Assembly: GCF_003340495.1 (NCBI RefSeq)
Contig: NZ_QASA01000002.1
Location: forward strand, 1 to 64,000
DNA from: Adhaeribacter pallidiroseus
GTDB taxonomy: Bacteria; Bacteroidota; Bacteroidia; Cytophagales; Hymenobacteraceae
Direction: 5' to 3'
DNA: 64,000 bases
Part shown: piece by piece, positions 1 through 9,987 of the stretch
How the letters are laid out: every line of letters begins with the position of its first letter
How positions within the stretch are numbered: the stretch's first letter is position 1
Notes under the pieces: generated by a model
What the model was told of the DNA's origin: nothing
The model's input: only the letters and a program-made list of their open reading frames with translations
Databases searched by the model: none
Made by a program: the position numbers and the translations under genes

Positions 1-2
1 GG

Positions 3-278
3 TGGCGCATTGATGGAGAGCTTAGCCTGGCTAAAGTCATCACGTCGAGTAGTTCTTTTTCGTCCAATCGCCCGGGGATAGATCGGACGGTTTTGGCTAA
101 AGGCTTGTACCAGGTACTTGACCGGGAAGTGGGAGCGGCTTACCAGCAACACGGCTGGTTACCGACCCTCAACGTGTACCTGGTCTACCAATTATGTAGG
201 AGAAATAAGTACGAAAAGGTTGCTCTGTTAATCAATGCTAATAACAGAGCCAGATCAAACTTTTCTCACTTAACATAA
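3..278 (+). CDS. 3' end of an unidentified protein (partial)
   Basis: The frame is open from the left window edge to a stop at 276-278, about 91 codons, with an internal ATG at 93. I do not recognise the product. The residues are soluble-looking with no membrane segment. The gene probably begins outside the window. Its stop is within a few bases of a dif-like XerCD site, so the open frame could simply run into a recombination boundary. It may also be a chance frame. Confidence 0.3.
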   Translation, partial: WRIDGELSLAKVITSSSSFSSNRPGIDRTVLAKGLYQVLDREVGAAYQQHGWLPTLNVYLVYQLCRRNKYEKVALLINANNRARSNFSHLT

Positions 279-294
279 CGTACTTATCGGACAG
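268..294 (-). other. dif-like XerC/XerD recombination site (site A)
   Basis: Read on the minus strand the site is a XerC-type arm (CTGTCCGATAA), a short centre and a XerD-type arm (TTATGTTAAGT). The XerD arm differs by one base from the arm TTATGTTAAAT of E. coli dif. The centre is 5 bp rather than 6, or one base has been lost from the XerC arm. It is weaker than sites B and D but has the same layout and orientation. Confidence 0.45.
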
Positions 295-299
295 GTAAT

Positions 300-590
300 T
301 TATTCCTTAGGTATTTCAATGTAAAAAGTAGTGCCTTTATTTTCCTGGCTTTCAAACTAAATACGGCCATCGTGTAATTCCACGATATTCTTGATGATGG
401 ACATACCTAAGCCGACACTTTTTTCTCCCCGAATACCGGGACGACGGGCTTTGGTGAATTTATCAAATAAGGTAGCTTGTACAGATTCCGGATACCAATG
501 CCATTATCGGCTACGGTGATAAAGATCGTAGATTCCCGCTCCTCTAGGGTAAGGGCAATGGTACCCTGATCAGGCGTAAATTTAATAGCA
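300..590 (-). pseudogene. histidine kinase C-terminal ATPase fragment
   Basis: The reverse strand encodes a HATPase_c segment (NAIKFTPD, then DNGIGIP, then GEKSVGLGMSIIKNIVELH) that ends in PKE. It is almost the same as the C-terminus of the intact kinase at 22864-23955. Everything upstream of NAIK is missing: no HisKA or sensor part exists. It also has an in-frame TAG where the intact copy has Trp (near 356-358) and a one-base deletion near 490-495. This is a dead remnant of a duplicated kinase, truncated at the junction with the response-regulator remnant next to it. Confidence 0.8.
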
Positions 591-595
591 TTAAA

Positions 596-938
596 ATATT
601 GTTGGTAGATGATGATGCTACTGCTACTTTCTTAACCCAAAGAACGCTGAAGAAATCCGGGATTGGAGTAGATGTTTTAACGGCTGCTCAGGATTAGAAG
701 CCCTACAAATTGTAAAGCGCGTATGTCAAGAGGAAGAATGTCCGGAATTAATTCTACTGGACCTGAATATGCCCGTTATGGATGGTTTTGAATTTCTAGA
801 CGAACTTCAAACATCGGCCGATTTAAGTAGTGCGGATATCAAGATCGTATTGTTAGTAGTTTCAGACATCACATGGATCTGGTCCGGGCTAATAATTACC
901 CGGTAATTGATTGTATTGAAAAACCGCTAACTACATAA
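596..938 (+). pseudogene. response regulator receiver fragment
   Basis: The plus strand encodes a CheY-like receiver starting at KILLVDDDAT and containing the phosphoacceptor motif LILLDLNMPVMDGFEFL and a C-terminal lysine motif EKPL. It is similar to the intact receiver proteins at 21470 and 21984. There is no start codon, and the frame is broken near 690 and again near 865. The 5' end abuts the truncated kinase fragment on the opposite strand, so one deletion or rearrangement probably created both ends. Confidence 0.75.
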
Positions 939-1100
939 CGGCACTTAATTACTTGTTAATAGCAAAAGAATCTATATAAATTAATATGTATTGATAACTT
1001 AATAGCTAAATTTGAAGATCACATTTTTAGAGTCAGCTGATAACAAAATTAAGTTTTGGATCTGCTTCATATATACCTTTTACTCTCACTCAACTAACTT

Positions 1101-1958
1101 ATGCAATCTTCAACCATTTCTTCTTGAAGAAAAAGAAAAAACAAATTTTGGAAGCCTGGATGAACAATCAGCTGGCGGACGCTACCTTCGGGAAGATTTA
1201 ATTTCGAATGACGATCTCCAAACCCCAATCCGAGGACTTACTAAATGCCCTTTAAAGGCATTAAATATGGGTACCACAGATTTAGAAGCAGAATCTTTAC
1301 AACCAGTTATTGATATATTAAGTGACTTGTCCATTACTCGGGCGCGCCAAGGCTTTACGCCTCGGGAAACTAGCCTCTTTGTATTTAGTCTCAAAAAAAC
1401 CTTTAACCAGATTTTACAACAAGAGCTAAAGGATAATTTTCAACTACTTTATCAGGAGACTATTGAGATAAGCAATATGCTTGATAGTTTGAGTATTGTC
1501 ACCACGGAAACTTTTATCAAAGGAAGAGAAGAGGTTATTTTAAGGCAAACCGATGAGATCAGTGAAATTTCTACCCGGTGATTCGGGTGTGGGAAGGCAT
1601 TCTAGCTCTACCCATTATTGGTACCCTGGATAGCGCCCGCACCCAGGTTGTAATGGAAAACTTGCTGGAGAAAATTGTGGAGACCGGTAGCCGGATTGCT
1701 ATTCTGGATATTTCAGGCGTACCCGCGGTTGACTCCTTGGTTGCGCAACATTTAATCAAAACGGTAAGTGCCACCCGCCTGATGGGGGCAGAGTGCATTA
1801 TCAGCGGTATCCGCGCCGAGATTGCCCAAACCATAGTGCACTTAGGTATTGATCTTTCTAATATCCATACCAAAGCCTCCTTAGCCAGTGCACTTAAATT
1901 AGCTTATAGCATGCTGAATATAGAAGTACGTCGGGGCGAAAAGAAATTTCAAGGTTAG
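1101..1958 (+). pseudogene. rsbR: RsbR-like stressosome protein, frameshifted
   Basis: RsbR proteins form the stressosome core with RsbS and hold RsbT until stress. The N-terminal part shows RsbRD-type sequence in pieces across three frames (ILEAWMNNQLAD, LREDLISNDD, QSEDLLNAL). The C-terminal STAS domain is in one frame from about 1578 (LALPIIGTLDSARTQ, LDISGVPAVDS). The break at 1573-1577 is repaired by one added C, and about four more single-base losses are needed between 1118 and 1255. A continuous frame at 1012-1581 arises only because these shifts partly cancel. The start chosen is the ATG at 1101, which gives a typical RsbR N-terminus. Confidence 0.75.
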
Positions 1959-1966
1959 ATATTGTC

Positions 1967-2363
1967 ATGGATAGAATACCCATTCTGAAAATGGCGAGTT
2001 TTTACTCGTAACCATCCAGGTCGATTTATACGATCGCCTGGCTTTAACCTTGGAAAGTGATTTAATGAATATGGTCAGTCGCACGGAAGCCCGGGGCGTA
2101 CTGATTGATATTTCGGCGGTAAGTATCGTTGATTCTTTTATGGGGCGCATACTGGGCAATATTGCTTCTATGTCTAAATAATGGATGCCGAAACAGTAGT
2201 AGTAGGCATGCAACCGGCAGTAGCTATAACCTTAGTAGAATTAGGTTTAACCTTGTCCGGGGTACATACGGCTTTAGACGTAGAGATGGGGATGGAACTT
2301 CTTCGTAAAAAAATTGGCCCTACACCAACCGACGAGGAAGATCTCTATGATGACATTATCTAA
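1967..2363 (+). pseudogene. rsbS: RsbS-like STAS protein, frameshifted
   Basis: This is a single STAS-domain anti-sigma-factor antagonist, the RsbS partner of RsbR. The reading is MDRIPILKM, then GEFLLVTIQVDLYDRLALTLE, then the conserved phosphoserine segment SIVDSFMGRIL, then [17 protein letters not shown]. Two one-base deletions break it, one in a G run near 1991-1995 and one in an A run near 2173-2177. Repairing both restores a protein of about 132 residues, the normal RsbS length. It begins 8 bp after rsbR and overlaps rsbT, so it belongs to the same operon. Confidence 0.78.
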
Positions 2364-2759
2364 GGAAAACTTCGAGATAAAGCGGGAGCCCGATGTCATT
2401 TTGTACCGGAACCGAGCGAAAGAATTAGCGGCCAAAATTGGCATGAGTCTAGTGGGGCAAACGAAGCTTATTACCGCCGCTAGTGAACTGGTGCGCAACA
2501 TGCTCCGCTATGCCGAGGGGGGAACGGTACCATAGAAGTAGTTGTTAGAAATAACATTAAAGGTATCCGGCTAACCTTTGCGGATAAAGGACCTGGCATC
2601 AAAGACTTAAAATTAGCCATGCAGGATGGATTCTCAACGGGGCGCAGTTTAGGCTTAGGCTTGCCCGGAGCAAAGCGCTTATCCAACGAATTTGATATTA
2701 AAAGCGAACCCGGAAAAGGAACCACGGTAACGATCATACGCTGGAAGAATGGATTATAA
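2347..2759 (+). pseudogene. rsbT: RsbT-like serine kinase (GHKL ATPase), frameshifted
   Basis: RsbT phosphorylates RsbS and RsbR and, once released, switches on a downstream phosphatase or kinase. Motifs seen: SELVRNMLRYAEGG (N box), FADKGPGIKD (G1 box), GRSLGLGLPGAKRL and a KGTTVTI ending. The frame breaks near 2529 where one A is missing; adding it restores about 137 codons. The start overlaps the end of rsbS and the stop overlaps the start of the next gene, which is typical translational coupling of stressosome operons. Confidence 0.78.
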
Positions 2760-3773
2760 CTTGCACGTGCGGTTTGAATTGGTAGATCGAAGTTTTGTAA
2801 ATATCGTAAAAAGGGATATTACTAAACTGGCTAGCAGTTTTGGGCTTTCGGAAGTAGAAATCGGCAAAGTTAATATTGTCATTGCCGAAATGGCCAGTAA
2901 CTTGATTAAGCATACGCCAAAGGGGGGGAGATTCTGGCCAAACCGATAACCAATGAAAATCAAATTATAGGCATTGAAATACTTTGCTTGGACTTAGGGC
3001 CTGGGATGTCGGATCCCAAGCGAATGCTGGAGGATGGCACTTCTACTTATGGTTCCCGGGGAGAAGGCTTAGGCGCGATTAAACGCGTAGCCGACGAATT
3101 TGATCTTTACTCTCGCCGGGAGTCGGGGACGGTGCTTTTGGCCCGTTTGTATAAGAAAGGTCAGAAACCCAAAGCGAGTCAACGCAGTAAATTTGACTTC
3201 CACGCGGTCATGGTAGCCAAACCGGGTGAATCCGAATGCGGTGATGGCTGGACCATGGTGCAACAAAACGGGGTTTGTCAAATTCTAGCGGTTGATGGTT
3301 TAGGTCATGGGGAGAATGCGCACATCGCTGCTAGTGCCGCCGTAGCTTCTTTTCAAAAGCAAACGCCCTCTCCTCCCGGTATGCTGCTTCGGAAAATACA
3401 CAGCGATATGCTCAAAACCCGGGGCGCAGTGATGAACGTTGCCAGTATTGACCTGAAAAGTAATACGCTCACTTATTGCGGAGTAGGTAATATCGCGGGC
3501 CGAGTCTTGGCGTCGGATGGAGCAAAAAGTGTGATGTCTTACAATGGCATCGTGGGGCATAATCTGCCTAATACCATTAATGATCATCAAATAGTCTGGA
3601 ACAATACGCAGATTTTGATCTTGCATTCCGATGGTTTAAAAAGCCGGTGGGATTTGACCAAATACCCGGACTTGCTGCAACACGATACCAGCATCATTGC
3701 GGCGGTAATTTATAAAGAATTTACCCGAAAAACGGATGACACCTTAGTGCTGGTGGGCCGAACCCGTCCCTAA
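2749..3773 (+). pseudogene. anti-sigma-type ATPase fused to SpoIIE/PP2C phosphatase, frameshifted
   Basis: The N-terminal about 130 residues are a HATPase_c_2 (RsbW/RsbT-like) domain with EMASNLIKHT and DLGPGMSD. The C-terminal about 200 residues are a SpoIIE/RsbX-like phosphatase (VDGLGHGENAHIAASAA, HSDGL). RsbX-type phosphatases reset the stressosome by dephosphorylating RsbR and RsbS; here the phosphatase is fused to a second ATPase. The break is in a seven-G run near 2926-2932, and one added G joins the two halves. The gene overlaps rsbT and is joined to the kinase gene by a TAATG overlap. Confidence 0.75.
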
Positions 3774-5121
3774 TGAAAATGAAAAAGGAAGTTATTAAAA
3801 TAAAGATAGAAAACGAGCTAGACGTGGTTTTAGCCTACAAACGATCCATGCAATTAGCGGGATTTTGTGGCTTACCGATGGCTGGGCAGACGAAATTTGC
3901 TACTGCTGTATCGGAAATTTGCCGCAATGTATTAGAACACGTGGGTCACGGTCAGATTGGGTTTAACCTTATAGAAAATAAAGGACGATTATTTTTAGAG
4001 GCGTTGATCAGTGATCGGGGCCGGGGCATTGCCAACGTCGAAGAATTGTTAGCGAACCATTACCGGCCATACTCTAGTAAAGGCTGGGTATCTATAATTC
4101 TAAGAAACTGGTAGAACAATTGTTTATTGAAAGTGATAGTGAAAAAGGAACCCAGGTGAAGCTGCATAAAGCCATCCCTCATAACCATCCGCCCATCAAT
4201 AATGCTATCATACAAGGCTGGATTCAACATTTTGCCAGCGAAGCAAGCGTTTCTCCCTACGTAGAGATAAAAAATCAAAACATGCAGCTGCTAGAACTAC
4301 TCGACCAGCTACGATTAAAGAATATGGAAGTGGAGCATCAGTTAACCGAAATTCAAAATTTAAATACGCAGTTACAAGCTTCTAATCACGAGATAACCCA
4401 ACTATTACAGGAACGAAATTTAGCTAACGAGCAACTTACGGCTATTAATCAAGAGCTTGATAAATTTGCTTACATCATCTCGCATGATTTAAAATCTCCC
4501 TTATTTAATATTTTATCCTTAACGAGTATTATAAGCGAGGATTTAGAGGAAAATAACTTTACAAATGTAAAGAAGTCCATCGGGATGGTACTGGGCCAAG
4601 CCAAAACCATGGATAAATTTATTACGGATGTATTAGCTTATTCCAGCATGGGACGGCATACCATTAATAAAAATAGAGTAGATTTAGGAGAGTTGTTACC
4701 GCAAATTATTAGCTTTTTAAACGGGCCAGCTCACATTAAAATCGAAGTAACTGAAAACTTACCCGTTCTGTTTACCGAAGAAATTTACCTGCAACAGATT
4801 TTTACCAACTTACTTAGTAATGCCATTAAGTACAATGACAAACCGGACGGGTTGATTCAAGTAAGCTGCCAGCGGGTAGATTCCTTTCTGCAAATATCTG
4901 TTGCTGATAATGGGCAAGGCATTCCTTTGGAGGATCAAAATAGGATCTTTGAAGCTTACCAAACAGGTAGCCGGCACCGCAATTCCAGCACCGGATTAGG
5001 GTTGTCTATTGTTAATAGAATTATGCAGTTAAAGGGCACCGCTATTTGGGTCGAATCAACGGGTAGGAATGGCACCGTTTTTCATTTTACTTGGCCGATT
5101 GCAGAACTGGTTTTATCCTGA
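3773..5121 (+). pseudogene. GHKL ATPase-histidine kinase fusion, frameshifted
   Basis: The first about 110 residues are a RsbT-like ATPase (SEICRNVLEHVGHG, DRGRGIAN). They are followed by a long coiled coil (about residues 170-225), a HisKA domain with the phosphoacceptor FAYIISHDLKSPL, and a second HATPase_c (NAIKYND, DNGQGIP, STGLGLSIV). One base is missing near 4083-4090 (SSKG to LGIYNSKKL). If intact, one polypeptide would carry two GHKL ATPases and link stressosome output to a phosphorelay. It is the last gene of the operon. The soluble architecture suggests it is activated by protein partners rather than by a ligand. Confidence 0.7.
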
Positions 5122-5309
5122 ATTAAAGATATATTTTACTTATGTCTCATCCGAAAATCAATTGACGGTGCAAGCCCCGTTGAATAAGAAAGACAACAAG
5201 GCAGATGGAAAGACGAAATATGGCGCTTAAACGTAAGTCAGCATGAACTTGAAAAGCTTTTCTCTAGGACCTCTATTTAGCTACTTAAAATTGAGTTGTA
5301 TAGAAATGC

Positions 5310-5458
5310 GTTGACCAAACTCGTCTCACGAAACGACGGAAAAAAGATATTGAAAAGACCTGGTTACACTAGGTCTTTTTTGCTGTATATCCAATCTCAA
5401 AGGATCATCTCACAAATCAAAACCATTTTTGCATTTATTAGACGGTATTCGTGAGATA
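5310..5458 (+). repeat. intergenic repeat element, copy 1
   Basis: Conserved parts in order: TTGACCAAACTCGTCTC, the core CTCACGAAACGACGGAA, a hairpin with T-tract (5353-5379), ATATCCAATCTCAAA, then an ATCTCAC/GTGAGAT pair about 35 bp apart. Related copies lie at 16665-16799 (minus), 44250-44385 (plus) and 54151-54283 (minus), with a core-only piece at 41994-42029. This copy lies between the kinase operon and the serine recombinase. Confidence 0.7.
5353..5379 (+). terminator. hairpin with T-tract inside repeat copy 1
   Basis: The arms AAAAGACCT and AGGTCTTTT enclose a 9-base loop and are followed by further T residues. It could end transcription of the stressosome/kinase operon, although it lies about 230 bases after the last stop codon. 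Confidence 0.65.
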
Positions 5459-5543
5459 AAAACAATTGCTATACTTGGGTAAGTATCCAAAACATTAATT
5501 ATAATTTTTAACCGATATAACCCAAAAGAGAAGAATAGACGAT

Positions 5544-5589
5544 TTTGGCACTGTGTAAAAAAACGAGGGTTTTTCTACACAGTGCCAAA
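5544..5589. repeat. 20-bp near-perfect inverted repeat with IS-end-like tips
   Basis: The left arm begins TTTGGCACTGTGTA and the right arm is its reverse complement, with 19 of 20 positions matching and a 6-base loop (CGAGGG). The outer tip GGCACTGT matches the start of IS6-family terminal repeats (IS26 begins GGCACTGTTGC), but no transposase or target duplication is visible. It lies 90 bp upstream of the serine recombinase, so a recombination site is an alternative. Confidence 0.5.
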
Positions 5590-5678
5590 TAACTGAAGCG
5601 TTTACTAAAATTTTGTTTATATTGCTATGTATTATTTCTAAATGTATTTTACTTTCTTCCATTGAGTTTCTTACATAG

Positions 5679-6287
5679 ATGACCAAGATTGGCTATGCCC
5701 GGGTTTCCACCCTTGACCAAAACTTAGACTTACAACTTGACGCATTAAAGAGCGAAGGCTGCAAACAAATATTCACCGATAAAATCTCGGGTGTGAAAGC
5801 CAGCAAGCCACAATTTGAAAAGCTGCTCGACTATGCCCGACCGGGGGATACGATAGTAGTTTGGAAGCTGGATCGTTTGGGACGAAATACTGTGCAACTA
5901 ATACAATTAGTTGAAGAGCTGAAGAAAAGAGAAGTAAATCTAAAATCCTTGAGCGAAGCCATTGATACAACCACTGCTATGGGTAATTTGTTCTTTCAAT
6001 TTATGTGCATTCTAGCAGAACATGAACGCAACATCATTAGGGAAAGAACCCAAGCTGGTTTAAACTCCGCTCGGGCACGAGGAAGAACAGGAGGGAGGCC
6101 TTCAGGTTTAAACGAACGTTATAAAAGAATAGCACCAGAAGTGAAAGAAGTGTACGAGAAGAATAATAGGAGTACCGAGGAAATTCGTAGCATGTTCCAT
6201 ATTAAAAGCCAACCTACACTTTATAAAATATTAGAATTTGCAGGTGTGGATGTAAAGGGATTTGTAAAAAAGAGAAAAAGTCAATAA
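5679..6287 (+). CDS. serine recombinase, resolvase/invertase family
   Basis: A site-specific serine recombinase that cuts both strands through a phosphoserine link. The N-terminal catalytic domain (about 1-140) begins IGYARVSTLDQN with the nucleophile Ser in RVST. It also has the conserved KLDRLGRN and the helix motif AEHERNIIRERTQAGL. The C-terminal 60 residues are a helix-turn-helix (STEEIRSMFHIKSQPTLYKIL). At 202 residues it is the normal length for a Tn3-resolvase/Gin-like enzyme. It stands alone at the left edge of the defence island with an inverted repeat just upstream, and is probably responsible for inversion or resolution of the mobile segment. Confidence 0.93.
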   Translation: MTKIGYARVSTLDQNLDLQLDALKSEGCKQIFTDKISGVKASKPQFEKLLDYARPGDTIVVWKLDRLGRNTVQLIQLVEELKKREVNLKSLSEAIDTTTAMGNLFFQFMCILAEHERNIIRERTQAGLNSARARGRTGGRPSGLNERYKRIAPEVKEVYEKNNRSTEEIRSMFHIKSQPTLYKILEFAGVDVKGFVKKRKSQ

Positions 6288-6610
6288 TTCATATCTATTC
6301 AGTTTGTAATTGAATCCAAAAGTGAAAAAGAGATATTTGAAAAAGCATAGTTGAATATTTTTAAAAGATTTCAGTTCCAAGTTTTAATAATTAGTTTACA
6401 GAAGGGGAGAAGGCCTGAAGAATCAAAAGGAAATATATTTAAATAGGATTTAAACAGTATCTTTAATAGAATTGGAAAAACCTGAAATCAATTGAAATAA
6501 TCTTGAAAGCGTTGTGCGGTTAAATAAAGTTCATCATTGTTGACCAGTACTACATGACTAACACGATTATGCAAATATAGAAGGTTGAATTTAAACGATT
6601 AATAAAAGAC
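6288..6610. other. AT-rich intergenic region
   Basis: 323 bases between the recombinase and the Argonaute gene. I see no open frame of note, no hairpin and no convincing TTG/TAnnTTTG promoter pair, although the Argonaute operon must have its promoter here. Confidence 0.5.
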
Positions 6611-8661
6611 ATGAGTAGCTTAATCATAAATAGGTTAAAATATAAGATTTCAATAGAACAGTTTATTTTGGCACTAAGTGTTAAGCAACCATTATTGTTC
6701 TCTAAAAATGCAGATTTTCTGTTCAGTAAAATTGCCAATAATGACTTTGAGAACATTATCTTTCATTTAAAGCAACAACTACCAGAAGTTCATGATAATG
6801 CAAAGTCTAAAGTATATTTTGATTTCAATAACTCACATACTCCTGATACTTACTTTAAAAAATTAGACATAAAGTATTTAGAATTACCATTTTTAAGGAG
6901 AGCTTACATTAAAAAAAAATTAATAGAGATTTTTTCGTTAAAAAATTTCTTAATAGAGCCTTTTCCTACAGGTGTAGATCTTGCAATTTTTCAAAAAACA
7001 AATAATTATAACTCAGAATGGGCTATTTATACTAGATTTGATGTTGTAATATTTCCATATGAAAATGAAATATCATTAAGTATCGGAAGTACTGATACTC
7101 TAATAAGTAATATTAAACATGACTTTAATAGTGAAGTTGATCATTTAAAAATAGTAGATTCAGAAGATGGATTCATAAAAAGAGCAAAATTCAACATTGG
7201 AAATCAAAATGGATTAATTATAGCAAATGCAGACAAAAGAAAACAATTAAATATTAGAAATAAACCTCAAAAATATTTTTATCAAAATCATTTTAAAACT
7301 ATTAATGACATCTATTCTATACTATTAAATGAATCTGATAATGAGAATGGATTACGATTTGAGAGTGGAGGATTCAAAACAGTGCATCCAGCTGATGTTG
7401 ATCAAGTGGATTTTGATAAAAACCAAATACTATTTGGTAAGGGCTTGACTGACGTTAATGCGGCAAGTGGAATGCGAGATGGTGGGCCTTACGAGGTGCC
7501 AAATGGAATAGCAGACAATTTAAAAATTTTATTTATTTATCAAAATAGAGAACAAGCTAACAATCTTTTTCATATATAAAGCAAGGTTATAAACATTATC
7601 CAGGATTATTGAGCTATGCTGGTATTTCTGTGAACATTGCTAATGAAAGATTGCAATATTCAAACAAAGAATCTTTATTAAATGAATTCAATAATTTTAT
7701 AAATGGCGTACTGACAAATGAATCATATGCGGATTACTTTGCATTGGTAATTTTACCTTTCTCAAAAGAATCTGCAGATTTATCAGATAACAAATTATAT
7801 TATTTAATAAAAGAAAAACTTTTAAAAAAAAGTATTGCTTCGCAATCAATAGATAGTACAAAAATAAACGGAGCAAATTTTCATTATCATCTTCCTAATA
7901 TTTCTGTTGCCATTTTAGCTAAAGTTGGTGGCATACCTTGGAAACTTAAAAGAAAACCATATAATGAATTAGTTGTTGGTTTTAATGAAGAATATTTTGA
8001 AGAAAATCTTGTTCTAGGAACTGCTGTCTATTTTGATAATAGTGGAAAGCTTAGGCATGTTAAATCCTTTAATGGCAATAATAGAAATGACTTAATAATT
8101 GCTTTAAAGAACTCGATTCAAAATTTTTTAGAAGCTAACCAAAATAATCCTCCGGATCGACTAGTCATACATTACTATAAACCACCTCGCAAAGAAGATG
8201 TAGATAGGATTGATAAGTTGATTAGAGATGAATTCAGGTTTAATCTTCCTTTTGCATTGATAGAAGTAAATGATACAAAAGTAAGTACAGATATATGTTT
8301 TGATGTAAAGTTTAATTACGGGATGCCCATTAGTGGAACTTTTGTTAGATTAAGAAAAACTAGTAACGAGTATCTGTTATTCAATAATCAAAGATACTGG
8401 AAAAATCCACTTAAACCAATTAGTGCAGAGGAGTATCCTATCAAAGTTAAATTGTATAATACTGAAACTGGGGGTTTTAGCCATAAAGAGCTACTGAGTC
8501 AAGTTTATGAGTTTTCTAGATTGTATTGGAAAGGACTTAAACAAAAAAGTCAACCTGTGACAACTCAGTATTCAAAGATGATTGCTGAGTTTGCAGTACA
8601 TTTTGAAAATGGTAGGATTCCTGAAAACCGAATTTCACAAAAAACAGCTTGGTTTATTTAA
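6611..8661 (+). pseudogene. catalytically inactive long prokaryotic Argonaute (MID-PIWI), one frameshift
   Basis: Argonautes use a guide strand to find invading nucleic acid. About 683 residues are restored by adding one T to the run at 7566-7570; otherwise it reads as 322- and 350-residue parts. The first half has N/PAZ-like regions and the second half MID and PIWI. The PIWI core is recognisable from KVGGIPWKL, LVVGFNEEYFEENLVLG, RLVIHYYKPPRKED and the ending PVTTQYSKMIAEF. The catalytic Asp positions are lost: VGFN replaces VGID and VIHYY replaces VIHRD, so no slicing is expected. The next gene starts 1 bp later and encodes SIR2. This matches the long-B Argonaute/SIR2 type, in which the Argonaute senses and the SIR2 protein depletes NAD+. 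Confidence 0.8.
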
Positions 8662-8662
8662 T

Positions 8663-9942
8663 ATGGATATTAAACAAGCTATAGATAAAAGCCTATTTAT
8701 ATTTGGAGCTGGTGCTTCCTATGATGCTGGTTGCAAAATGTCAGGAGATATGCTGAAAGCGTTGACTGAAATTATCTGCTTGAATCAGGAGGATCCTTTT
8801 ACAGAAATCGAAAGAGAAACCATAAAGTTTTTACTTACTTGTTTAAATTATCATTCAGAATGGAAAACTTGGGAAGTAAATAGAGAATATTCATTGCAGC
8901 CTAATATTGAAGAATTAGCACTTTTAATCAGAAGAATAAAGAACCGAGATAATTTTTTACCTTATCCTGTAACTGGTAATTGGGCTGATAAACTTCTTAG
9001 ATTAGAAGCTCAATTCAAAGAGCAAAATAAGTTTGGCCTTTATCATAAAATTGAAGATACAATTAAAAATAAGCTTATTCCCCAATGGCTTGAAGTTAAA
9101 CAAACAGATTTCTTAAAGCCACTTGATGATTTCTTTCAAAGAAATACAGATAAAAGAATAACCTTTGATATTTTTTCTATGAATTATGACAAGGTAATTG
9201 AACAACATTTTTCTGAACAAAAAGCGAAGCCATATAGAGGATTCTATAGTGGCGAATGGAGAGGATTTAATGTGTCTGATAGTATTGATGAATTTAATAT
9301 TATTAATTTATACAAATTACATGGGTCATTAGATTGGACCAGGCTTATAGATGGAACTGTTTTAGAAAAATCTGATATTGATGAATATTACGAAGATATC
9401 GAAGGAGAAAATAGAATTGAACATGATCCAGTTATAATATTTGGGCATGGCACAAAGTTTTTTCTGTAGAACCTTTTTTCAGCCTAATTCAAAATTTTAG
9501 CAATAAATTAAAAGAAAGAAATTACTTTTTTATTATTGGCTATAGTTTTTTTGATCCATATATAAATAATTTACTTATTCAAGCTGTAAAAGATGGTGGT
9601 TATAAAAACAAAAAGATCATCATAGTAAATCCATCTTTTGCATTTAATCCACCCTTAAAGGTAGATCATTTTATAGATCATGATCTGTATGGTTGCCATC
9701 TTAATGAAAATAACTCAGAAGCAAAGAAAATCCTAACTAATTACATAGAAGATATACAACGGAATGCTTTTTATTCAGAATTGCCTGAATTCAACATCAA
9801 ACAAGTTCCATCCGAAGCTTTATATTATTTAAGAATGGGTACAAAAGAATTCTTTAATCGTTTTTTTAATAATTCAGGTGAGGCTTTTTTAAAGCTTATT
9901 GAAGATTTTGAAAGTCAAGGTGAGAAGTCTTTACCATTCTAA
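8663..9942 (+). pseudogene. SIR2-like NADase effector of the Argonaute system, one frameshift
   Basis: The N-terminus carries the SIR2 nucleotide-binding motif FIFGAGASYDAGCKMS, followed by SMNYDKVIEQHF and KLHGSLDWTRL. After one added T in the run near 9456-9461 the frame continues with the SIR2_2-type segment FFIIGYSFFDPYINNLLI and KKIIIVNPSF, giving about 427 residues. Sirtuin-like effectors of defence systems hydrolyse NAD+ and stop growth of the infected cell. There is no APAZ domain, so this is not a short-Argonaute fusion. The ATG at 8663 is 1 bp after the Argonaute stop, so the two are co-translated. Confidence 0.8.
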
Positions 9943-9987
9943 GATATTTATTACTAATTATGTAAAAGCTCTAGAAGAGTTAAAAGA

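Noticed and set aside
1012-1581. A continuous 189-codon frame as a real gene
   Set aside because: It mixes three frames of rsbR and exists only because several one-base losses partly cancel.
8582-8662. Upstream start for the SIR2 gene inside the Argonaute gene
   Set aside because: The ATG at 8663 directly precedes the SIR2 motif and is coupled to the Argonaute stop.
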